From: Branchiostoma floridae
Lineage: Eukaryota > Chordata > Leptocardii > Amphioxiformes > Branchiostomatidae
Direction of reading: 5' to 3'
Length of the DNA: 64,000 nt
Assembly: GCF_000003815.2 (NCBI RefSeq)
Contig: NC_049979.1
Location: 5,034,065-5,098,064 of the forward strand
Shown: piece after piece, positions 11,601-23,600 of the stretch
How the letters are laid out: each line of letters begins with the position of its first letter
How positions within the stretch are numbered: position 1 is the stretch's first letter
Program-made: the position numbers and the translations under genes
Notes under the pieces: model-generated
What the model saw: only the letters and a program-made list of their open reading frames with translations
Told to the model about the DNA's origin: nothing
Databases searched by the model: none

Positions 11601-14600
11601 CATGTGTAAATATGCTCTGGATTTAAAGCCCTATGGTGCTTTGTGTACATTTGTAACATTAACTTGTGCAATGTGAAATAATGATTCAAAGTTCTACAAG
11701 GTAGTACAAGCTACTCTCCAAGCAGAGGTTGGTGGGAAAAATCTTGACCTTTTGCTTTCATCTGTTTTTTTTTTAATGGAATAATGCACATAGGTAGACA
11801 AACCTCTTGTACACAAATTTTCCCACCAACCTCTGCTTGGAGAGTAGTACAAGCTGATGTACTGGCAACATTCATTGCAGCCAAATCAATCAAACTATGT
11901 ACAGAGAAACCTCGGCTGGCATTATGTCAAATGGCTTCCTTTCCTTGATAAACATCAGTTTTTTTGCTGCAGGAAATTAAGCAGCATTGTCCTTGAACCA
12001 CAAACCAAACATTTGTTGATAACACTCCAGTAAATCATCAATAAATCAGGCATTTTCAAGTGTTGACACAATTTGTGGACATGAGTTTATGACAGTGCTT
12101 TCAGTAAATACATGTACAGTTACATGTATTGTCATGTTACTATGTACCATATAACAGCATGGTGGAACTACTGTAAATGCAGAAATGTTTGCGGTGGTTT
12201 CATGTTCGGTGTTTCCGTGGTGACCACTACAACGCAAACTTAAAACCACCGCGAATATTTTTCTATTATAGTGGCGCCACCGCAAACTTACAACCACTGT
12301 GAAAACCCATCTTCCCGCTACCGTGAAAGTAAATCCCCGCGAATTTAAATGCATTTACAGTATATTGAACGTCCCTTTCTTCTGGTGTTAAAGTTCAGAA
12401 AAGGTACTCTATTGTCCAGTTTGTTTTTCGCTTGTTCTTGATCTCTGCATTGTTGTAGGTCCGAGGCTTCACCTCCACTCGCAAATCCAGTAAAAAAACA
12501 GAGTAAAAACTATGAAAAAAGCTCATCCAAACACTTTTCTTCTAAGATTATATCACGGCACTTCCCAGTAGAAAATCATGACATAGCACCCCCTTGAGGA
12601 GGAAGGTTACCCTCCAAGCAGAGGTTAGGCTCTGGCTGTTTTCTTAGTCGTTTTGATCAGGCTTTCTATTTTGTATTGTATCTTGTATTTGACAATACAG
12701 TAGAAGGCTCTTAATTGCACGACCTATTTGCCTAATTTCGTGCAATTATCCGGATGGTGCAATAATGCGAAGTTATCCAGCTGGACTGAACCTGCTTGGG
12801 ATTTTGGGATTCCGTTCAGTTAACAGAAGTGCAATCCGTTGTGTAATTAACTGGCTTCTACTGTACAAGATACAATACAAAATAGAAAGGCCGATAAAAA
12901 CGACTGAAAAAAACGTTTAAAAAAACAGCCAGAGCCTAACCTCTGCTTGGAAACTAGAGGAAGGTGTGTCTCTAATTAGGAAATTGATAGCAGTGGTGGT
13001 GAGAAGTTCAAGGTAAGTTTAGCCTATCAGGAGCAGAAGTTGAGAAATGTGCTAGAGGGTGAAGGTCACACTGTGTAGGGGTGTCAGTTTGCCTTTTCTT
13101 GACCTCTGAGTCAATTTCTCAAGATCCATAAGTTTGAAGTGATGCTTAGAATGTAGTCTCAGCTATCTATCACTACCAGACTTGAGTTTGCCAGATTTAT
13201 ACATTGATTTGTAGTTTTGTAGTCATCATTTGGTTGCCCTTTTCCAAGTAAAACTTTGTGTCACCATACAATCAAGATCCATAAGTTTAAAGTGATGCTT
13301 AGAATGTAGTCTCAGCTATCTATCATTACCAGACTTGAGTTTGCCAGATTTATACATCGATTTGTAGTTTTGTAGTCATCATTTAGTTGCCCTTTTCCAA
13401 GTAAAACTTTGTGTCACCATACAATCAAGATCCATTAAGTTTGAAGTGATGCTTAGAATGTAGTCTCAGCTATCTATCACTACCAGACTTGAGTTTGCCA
13501 GATTTATACATAGATTTGTAGTTTTGTAGTCATCATTTAGTTGCCCTTTTGCAAATAAAAGTTCATTGCCTTGCAATCAACTCAGCTTGGTCTCTCTCTA
13601 TATCTACAATTTACAAAGGAATAGTTGTTGGCGTTGTCCATGGTGCCCAGGAATTATATGTATATATCTGGTGCTTTATTTGTGGATTAGATGTTATCAT
13701 GCTGACCCTTCCGTCATAAAGCTATCGGAAGTTATTGTAGGCGGGAAATGATAACGTGCATAATGTATATCATCTGATGAAACTCTGTATTAAAAGTCAT
13801 AATGTACTGTAGGCAACATGCTGATATTGAAAGTTATATACAATCACACATTTTCTCAAAATTTTGAAATGTCCCATTGAACCCTTGGCCCTATAAACAA
13901 CCATGAGTTAGTTTGTGACACATGTGCATTAGACTGATCACATGCAAGACATGTACAGATACATGTGCTTTCATTCATGTTATGTTTCAGAAAGGATGGT
14001 TGCAGTAACTGTCTCAAAAGAAAACCAAGTGCTTGTATACACAGGATGAGTGGGTTCAGGAAGAAATAAAACTCATAACATATGACTTTCTGCTCCTATT
14101 ATACATTCTGAATGGGGCCATAGGATAAAACATGATGGCAAAGAACTTGCAGTACGTTAGAAGCACGGCGTAGTGCAGACCTCAGTAGTGATGCATATGC
14201 TGGTAGTAAAGGTTGAAGTCGTTAAGGTATAAATCTGATGTTTATAGTCCTGCTGATGGGAGTACTGAAACATTGATAGTAAGGGCATGGGAAATGTCAC
14301 ACTCCTCCGTAAACCACTGTCTGTGGCACACCAGTCAGCCTCCAAGTGTGTCAAAAGTTTGAGGAAGAGTTATTGTTTTGAAAGATCTTTATAACAATGG
14401 ATAGTGAGTGTGAGTGAGTGAGTGAGTGAGTGAGTGAGTGAGTGAGTGAGTGAGTGAGTGACTGAGTGAGTGAGTGAGTGAGTGAGTGAGTGAGTGAGTG
14501 AGTGAGTGAGTGAGTGATAAGTTAATATTAGGTTTGGATAATTTTGTCAGCATACCGGCAATATAATGATAATAGTTTATTGCAAATTCTTGCCCAAGGT

Positions 14601-17600
14601 CTAATTGCAGGTACAATGTAACATGAAGGGGACAAACAAACAAATACAAGTGTAGAATAGTGTAGAATATGTCTTCTGTAGTCTAAAAGCTAACTCTAAA
14701 CTGTAACTTGTTGGATATATAATGCACATTACACAAACCTCTTGTACAGTTGTATATTTTCCAAGTTGACAACACATTTATTAGACATCAGTGACTGATA
14801 CTTTTTAAAAGAATACTGTATGATAATTCAATGTTCTGAATGTAGCGGACTAAATTTTGCATTGGTTTGAATGTCGTGTTTAACGTTACCTTTATTATGA
14901 TCCTTCTGCCCTTTGCAGTATCCCCGCCTGTTCTCCCTGGGATACTTCAGTCACGAGGGACCCACTCAGAAACAGGTGAGTTTTATGTCTCAAGTCTCTG
15001 TTTAGTGTAGCTTGGAATAGTCTGCGTTCCTTTCTGTGAGAGGAATTTGGGGCACGGTCATTCACACCATGTGTTTCATTATGAATAGTCACTCAAATGC
15101 TGCGCAGTAGAAGCCAGTTAATTGCACAACAGATTAACGCACACTTCTGCTAACTGCACGGAACCTCAAAATCCCAAACTGGTGCGGTCCAGCTACATAA
15201 CTTCGCATTTTTGCACCAGCCGGATAATTGCACAAAATTCACTGGCAAATAGGCCGTGCTTCTACTGTAGTTGCATTTTCCGTGCTGCTTGTCTGTCTCA
15301 TTACAGAGTGATACAATAGCCCTTAATAAAGTACTGTCCACAGGATGGCAGGGCAGCATGTCATTACTGCAGTAATGGACTGCCCAGAAAGGATTGATGA
15401 TGGTTTGTGGTCAGGGATTATGTGAAATTCAAGTGAAATTTTTTTAGGTCTGCATTTTTTTGTGTGTGTCATACAGCCTTTTCCCCTAACTTCCTTCGCA
15501 GTCTTTAAATGGGACTGCTTGTTATGGCGGGGATGTGTGTGGCACTGGTTTAAGATTTTCAGCGTTGGCTAGGTTCTCTAGAGGCGGGAAAGGGAGCTTG
15601 CCAAGGAATGGAGTTTGCCGTGGAAAAGACTTGTCCTGTCCCAATTTTTTTCCTCCATTTTTGCAAAGCTCTCCCTCTCCATCATCCATTTCTGTCCCTA
15701 ACCAATTGTCCATCAGCAGAAACTTCCTGGTACAATTTACATGTTGATTTGATTGACATCCTGAGTGCTTCAGGTAATGGTACAGCAGGGCTCAAAATAC
15801 CACCTGTGTATGCAGGTTAAGCTAGGGGCACAACCCGCTGTACGTGCCATTTGTCTATGTTTTTTGGAGGCTATGTCCGCGGCGTATTTCTGAAAACATT
15901 CAGGCTGTATAGGGCAGGCGCGTCGCCTATACTGGCACGGGGGCGAATCCGCAGGCACAAAGTTTTGCCTGCACGTAAAGTTCCTTACGGATCCCAAAAG
16001 ATTGCCCACGTTTTGGCACGTACCGCAGGTTGTGCCCTTAGCTTTAGTGCAGGTTAAAGTTGGGCTGTGCAGGTATTTCTGATGTCTACCTGCACCTAAC
16101 CTGCACCAGGCTTTTGAGACTTGTCCTTGTCATTCCTAATCCTATACATGAGAAATGACCCAGCTGATTACGCAGAGGACAGTGATCACTGATGGTTTGT
16201 AATCATTGTTTCTATGCAAGGCAGTTTTCCCACTAATTTGTTAGTAAACAGGTGTACAAAGTATGTTGAACTAAAGGTTATTTTATCCACTCTTGGGGTA
16301 TACAGTATATTTGAATGGTGCTGGTGACATTTCTCCGGTGCAGGTAATTGCAAAAGTTACCTGCACCAGTGCAAGTTGACAGAAGGAAGGATTTTGAGCC
16401 CAGCACAGGGACAAATTCCCAAAACATCAGTATCAGAATGAAAGCTCATCTGTGTTGGTATATTTTATAGTGAAAAAGTTTAAATTTTGTTCCAACACAA
16501 CAGAAACACTCACCATAAATTTTCGGGCGAGTACTCCGACCTTCTTCGGATAGTTGTGTTGGAACAAAATTTAAACTTTTTCACTACCACATCAGTGTCA
16601 GTTTCACTGCAAGGATGCTCCTCACAGAACATCCACCAATCCAGCCACTTCATGCCATGAGAAACATGAAAGGACAGGCTGAAGCATGCTTAAGGATACA
16701 GTCAAAGATAACAAAATATTACAGCATGGGAGGTCCAATGAAACCTTGCCCTGTCAATTCTTCTACTGAAGCAATCATAGGATTATCCCAATCAGGTGCT
16801 CTACTTATGCTAGATAATGGCAAGACTGGCCAATTATCTACTGGCATCTCTCAAGGTCACTCAAGAACATCTCAAACAGGTGTTACCCTTTGTTCTCACT
16901 GCACCTTGACAGACCAAATTGCGAGTTCCTGAGAACTTAAGATCCTCTCATAAAAAAGATCCACTTTAAGATAGGGTGGAGAGAGGAATGCTTTCATCCA
17001 GCCATACTTCTGTCATTCCCTAAATGGAGGAAATTCTGTGTTGCTGAGGTTGATAGGTGGGGAAGCTTTTCCTGATGGCTAAGTGCTGCCTGATGTAAAT
17101 CTGGCACAAAGTAAAGAGAAGAGGAAATTAAGGAGGAAACAGCACGTCCTCAAACATTGTCTTTGGGTTCTTGTAACAACTTACAATATTTTTGCGCCAG
17201 ACTTCATGATTCTGCTGCATTAGTGTGGTTTGTTTAGTAGAGCCGTTCATAAGCCATTCCGATGCCTTTTGACCTTGCAAGAAAAGCAAACTGCAACAGG
17301 ACCTGAGGGCGGGATTATTCCCCCGACTTTGGGATCCAAGCCAACACTTACAGGCAAAAGGAAAGGCTTTTTCTGCACATTAACAGGCACCTCCACACTA
17401 ACACCCAAGGATTCATGTTGTATTTCTTTTTGTAAGCAACGGTGCGTGCAGGGGGCATGTGTATATTTGTTCTCTGTAGGACTAGGAGGGTGCAAGATGT
17501 GTTTACAAGGTGCAGTGTAGACTCCTGAATGAAATCACTTCATGCCAATCTTATTTCATACAATAACACTGTTCAATCATTTAGGCCACACCAATTTTAT

Positions 17601-20600
17601 TTGTTGCTACTCGCATTTCCCTGTCCATTTTTTTTTCTCATTAAAAAAAATGAAAATCTAAGCCCGAGAAAATATAATACATTGTTTTGCTATGACAACA
17701 AACCTGCAAATACTGCCATTCAGAGCCACACACACCCAACTGGCTCACTCTGCACTGGACCTAGCTGTTAATCAACAAAATCAGTCTAACAAAAACACAT
17801 GTAAGTTTTGGACTTCATTTGTTAGCAGCGACACCTAGCTTTTTTTTCAACCACCACTTCTTCTCATGACCAAGACCAAGCGTTCTGATAAATGTGCTGA
17901 AAAGTTGTAGTTCCCCAAAACAACCCGAGTCATGGTCACCACTCAGAGTAGAGCCGGGGGCCAGTAACATCTGAGCTGCAGTGGTGACATGCCAAGAAAG
18001 GCCACTGCACTCCTCACTTGCCAAGTTGATTTGAAAGGCATGGCTGTTGGAAAGTCAAGTTTCCTTTCTGCTTCAAGGACAGATGTTTCAGATAATTATA
18101 GCTTTGTCCAACATGTCTGGTAAGAGTTTTGAATGATGTCCTCCCCCCTTGTAGTATCAGTAGTGTAGGGGTGACAGACATACTTTTGTAGAATATAGCC
18201 ACCAAGGATACGTGAACCTACATGTACACTCTTCTTCTTATGTATGTATATGGGTCAGTAGGACAGAGCACATGAATACCCCAGTCACAGGGATCTGAGG
18301 GCATTCATCAGACAGATGTGGGTGTGTCATACAAACTTCAGCTTTGCTGCAATGGAAAAGAATGTTGCACATTCACAGAAAATCTACCCCCCAAAAAGAT
18401 ACCTGGACTTTGAATGTGGGTAAATATGAGAATGCATGTTGATCATATTTCCCCCATAATGTGCATGTGATATTGATGTTATTATATGGGGACGTCATGT
18501 ACACAAAATACACTCATGCAATGTCTTGCTGTTGATAACCAGTAATTCAGGGGAAGGCGAACAGAATCGAGAATAAATCTGTGCTTTGAAATATGGGAAG
18601 CTGGAATGCAAGTCTGGAGAATTTTGATACTTATTGATACTTCATATTGGACACAAGTTGTATTTTGTACTATTGATTTGTTACTTATCTGGCTTTATCG
18701 CAGAAATCAGACAGGACTTGATACATCATGCTTCATATGGTGTTTATCTAGATAAGGGGTAGTCATATTTGATATGTCACATGACTCATGAAATATCTAC
18801 TTGTAGTTCAAAATGTTGAGACAAACTTGAGTATGTTCCATATTCCTACATCCAAATTTGCTGTTCAATGTCATTATTCTAAAATTCTCCTTATTTTTAA
18901 AAATGAAAAGAAGGGGGTCAAGATATATGCAAAAATAGTACTCTGGAAGTTAAGACAGACCATTATTGTCCCTGACCACCCCTTCATATTGGTGAATGGT
19001 ACAGGCCACATAAGGTGTGTTTGCGGCTCATCTTCTGTAATTTATGTATTCCCGAAAGAGTCCAGCCACTTTCATTGCTCTTCACATCAGTATGTTACTA
19101 ACAAGATTGTTGCTAGTCAAAGGGGTTGTAAAGAGGATTGAATAAATACATTAAGCCTCATCCCTTGCTGAGTGTAAACAGAATCATGGTACCATGTTGT
19201 ACACCAGAGTTACATGATAATGGCAGCAGTATATACTGCACACACAAGGTTGCGTACACAGGGCAGGGCTCGAAATAGCACCTGCACATGCAGGTTGAAT
19301 ATAGTGCAGGTAAAATTGCAGCTGTGCAAGTATTTCTGGTGTCTGCCTGCACCTAGCTTGCACTGGTCCATGTACTAGGTCTTATTCATAGATGTCCTAT
19401 GATGTACAAATGTAGGTGTATATGGATTGTTATTAGCTGTATTGACAGTTACCACCTCTTAAGTATAAAAGAAAAAATAGCAATGGTTCCTGAACAATTT
19501 TAGCATGATCCATTCTTCCCAAATTCAGAGTGGTGCAGGTAAAATTTCTTTGGTGCAGGTAATTTTCAATGTTACCTGCACCATACACTTCAGTGTATTT
19601 TAACCAGTGTATCTAGAGCTCTTGACATTTTTAACTTGTGTAAAGTTTACCACGCAATTCAGCCGCTGGCTGCAACGTGGCAACTGTGACGTTTGACTTC
19701 TGAATAAACCATTATTATTACCAGTGCAGATATGCAGAAAAAAGTATTTCGAGCCTTGTAATGGCAGCAGTAAATACTGCGCAAACAAGGTTGCATCCAC
19801 AGGGTCAATTTTCACCACCATCATGCCTGTCCCGACCCACTGCCTGACCCGTTCTAAGATGTGTTTTGTATGCAATGCCAATTTTTTCGAAGTCACATGC
19901 TTAAAAGTACTAGTATGTGCTTTATTTGATGCCCATATTTACCTTCACCAGAATGGTTAGCGTGTGGGTCTGTGTGTGTTTGTATGCGTATGTGTGTCAA
20001 CATCATAACTCAAGAAGCCCTGGATGTATCTTGATGATATTTGGTAGGTGGGTAGGGGTCGGGAAAACGAAGGTCAAGTTCGATAATAAGCCCCCTAGCG
20101 GCTTGCTAAGGCACTGCAGCGGAACTTCCATATTTGATATCTGGTCGATAATCGTCCATAACACTAGGAATAGCAAAAAAACAGGTTTCCTTGATGTTCC
20201 ATTTTGCTCATCAACAGCACTTTTGTTTCGATAAAATCTTTCCACATGGCCACCTGCAGACTCTATGAAGGTAATCATCCACAGGGATTCGTAAGAAGCT
20301 TCAAAATCATCCCGCTAGTTGATTACTGGTCCTCCTTGAGGTGTGCGGCTGCTTGCAGGAAGTCTTTGTTTTTATTTTCTCTATAGTTGCCACCTGTCAC
20401 ATTTCTCCAGTCCCTTGATTGGCTGCTATAGACAGGTTTGACTGTACAAATTTTTTTCAAAGTCACATTCCAAAAAGTGTTAGTGTACTAGGAATAGTGA
20501 AAATAAATTTAAGGTTATTGCAGGTTCCCTTGATGTTCCATTTTGCTCATCGACAGCACTTTTGTTTTGAAAAGATCTTTCTGCACGGCCACCTGCAGAC

Positions 20601-23600
20601 TCGATGAAGGCAATCATCCCCAGGGATTCGTAAGAAGCTTCAAAATCATCCCGATACTTGATTACTCGTCCTCCTTTAGGGATGCAGGCGGCTTGCAGGA
20701 AGTTTTTATTTTCTCTATTGTGACCACCTGTCTATGGTGGCCACATTTCTCCAGTCCCTTGATTGGCCGCTATAGACAGGTTTGACTGTACAAATTTTTT
20801 CAAAGTCACATGCCAAAAGGTGTTAGTATGCGCTTTGTTTGATGCCCATATTTGATGATCTCCTAACACTAGGAATAGCGAAAACGAACTTAAGGTTATT
20901 GCAGGTTCCCTTGATGTTCCATTTTGCTCATCGACAGCACTTTTGTTTTGAGAAGATCTTTCTGCACGGCCACCTGCAGACTCGATGAAGGCAATTATCC
21001 CCAGGGATTCATAAGAAGCTTCAAAATCATCCCGATATTTGATTACTGGTCCTCCTTGAGGGATGCAGGCTGCTTGCAGGAAGTTTTTGTTTTTATTTTC
21101 TCTATGGTGGCCACATTCCTCCAGTCCCTTGATTGGCCGCTATAGTTTGACTGTACAAATTTTTTTCAAAGTCACATACCAAAAAGTGTTAGTATGCGCT
21201 TTGTTTGATGCCCATATTTGATAATCTCCTAACACTAGGAATAGCGAAAACGAACTTAAGGTTATTGCAGGTTCCCTTGATGTTCCATTTTGCTCATCGA
21301 CAGTACTTTTGTTTTGAGAAGATCTTTCCACACGGCCACCTGCAGACTCGATGAAGGCAATCATCCCCAGGGATTCGTAAGAAGCTTCAAAATCATCCCG
21401 CTAGTTGATTGCTGGTACTCCTTGAGGGATGCGGCTGCTTGCAGGAAGTCCTGGAGGAAGAGTGGAGATGTTAGATCCCTGCTGCTCCACTCTGCCCACA
21501 GTGTTCTCACCTGTTCATGCAGCTCCAGAATTACCTCTTCTATTAGTGAACCCATTTTGCCTGGCAGCTCCAGGGGGAAATAACAGTTGAGACCTATATA
21601 AAGTGGGGAGGGCTCTCAAAATGCGAGACTTTGATAGGGTTCTATTTATCTTTGGCTGGCCAAATTGAGTACGCCTTTGCTATTTGGAAATCCATTTCCA
21701 GGATGATGGCAGGAAGGAAAATTAACATGTCAAAGACCTCTTGACTTTCATATATGCACACACTTAGACTGCTGAGATTGCAGATCTTGTCGGGCAGTAC
21801 GGCAGCTTCTAAGAGCTTGGGAAAATTTTAGATGTTCCAAAGTCAAGTGTAGCCTTTTACCTTGGAACAAATGGATAGGACACTTAATTGTATCAGGCAA
21901 ATTCAATTGTCGTTTCAAATTTGCACCATAAAGAAAAAGACAGGAAATGGAAGAAACTGTGTTATATGTAAATGATAACACAATTTCACAGAACCACATT
22001 TATGTTTGAACATCATGTACCGTACATGAAAGTGTAAATATCATATGAGTTTGTATTTATAACAGGGGACCACCATGTGTATACTATATGCATTACTTTT
22101 CCTGTCAGACATTTTGCAGTCTGACAAGTATTTCTTGGAGCATTACTTGAAACTTAATAATAATTATACGGTAATAATGAGTTTTATTGCGTGTTCATGC
22201 CCATAGGCTTAATGTACAAATGACCACAACTGGTCTAATGGATGAAAAGGAAAAACAAGTAAACTTGTACTCTCAGTAATTCTAAACTAGACAAATGGAA
22301 AAGGATCTAAAAGATCACGTGTTTCTGTATGTAGGAAACATCATCATGATAGGACTACAGTAACTGTAAATGCAGAAATGTTTGCAGTTTTTGCGGTGGC
22401 CACTTCATCGTGAACTTAAAACCACAAACATTTTTCCATGACCGTATGTGACTACAGAAGATGGCGCTACCGCGAACTTAAAACTGCCGCGAATACTCCA
22501 TTTTCCCGCTACCGCGAATTTTTAAATGCATTTACAGACATTCACTAAACTTATCCTAAAAATGTTAAAGCATTTGCCAAGGGAATGCTGTGAAAACAAG
22601 ACAAACTGCTTTTGTTACCCAAACAATTGTTTAATTCTTTTCCATGTGCATAGTAGAATAAGCAATACTCATTGTGTAGGATGTAGACACCAGTGATATA
22701 TCAGAAGAACTTTATTGCGCAACGACCATACACGGTACAATGTATGGCAAAAGAAAGAAGAAACAAACTTATCATCCTAATTACTAAAGCAAGTATTAAA
22801 CATAGTACATATGCAGATTATGAATATAGAATGAAATTTGACATCCTTATTTCTAAAACAATGAGAGCTAGCCTAAAACATTGTACTACAATCGAGTGGG
22901 GCTAATTATGAGTTTCGGCATTTTTTCTTATGACAAAGCAATCTTTTATGGTGATATATTTGGTGAACCTCCCCAGGAGAAGGCAGTGTCCTTGGTGCGT
23001 GTGTTGATTGGGTGAACATGATATAGACGAGATTTGGAGAAGTTGATTATTGCAAACCACACGCTGCATCCCAGTCCAAAAATGACGCTCCAAACATTCA
23101 TCACCGACGCTTGTCGGAATCCCTCGTGTTTCCCAAATCAAACCCCGATCTCATCAGGGATTGCTGCTGCACGCCGACTGTAAAACACAATTGTAAAATG
23201 AAATCACCACCTTAACTGGCAGGCTGGCAAGCAGATCAGCGATGTGTAAATATTTCTGGGCCGGGTTTGTCGGGGCGTAATTTGATTGTCGTGGCCGTCA
23301 TCTGTTGGCTGTCTGCGGTAAGGTGATTAGCTGTGGGATGCCTCTATCTGGATCCCTGCACGGCGAGATGTAGTGGGTGTAAAAACTGCCGTACCGCTGA
23401 AGTAATCATGGTGTAATCGGGCGTGTAGGAGCTAGACCTGCCATTATTTCATGCAATCATTACAGCTGAATATGCTTTCAATATATAAACGCATATGAGG
23501 AATACTTTTTTCATTTCATTGTTGCTTTGAGTGCAGATTGCCTTCCCTGCAGTAATGCTACTTTATGTCATATTTTTGGAGTGATAGCATATCACTTTTG

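Larger units (their letters stand above)
4027..14918 (+). other. SCCPDH intron, 10.9 kb
   Basis: Named repeats: 4135-4457, 4579-4778, 5025-5234, 6019-6369, 7511-7718, 8051-8417, 8743-8870, 9912-10254, 11713-11845, 12169-12362, 12608-12956, 13121-13565 and 14404-14517. Stretches 6370-7510, 10255-11712 and 13566-14403 show neither coding pattern nor a repeat I can define. 9478-9640 is AT-rich with (ATT)n, possibly a retroposon tail. Confidence 0.55.

Noticed and set aside
14389-14649. Frame with a repeated THSL peptide on the - strand
   Set aside because: It is a direct translation of the (GAGT)n microsatellite.
16615-16932. 105-codon open frame on the + strand
   Set aside because: No recognisable domain, no homologous frame elsewhere in the window, and no splice sites in phase with SCCPDH.
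19884-21452. CRISPR-like array, because of regular repeats
   Set aside because: Units are 342-570 bp and similar throughout, with no short repeat and unique spacer structure; this is a tandem duplication in an animal genome.
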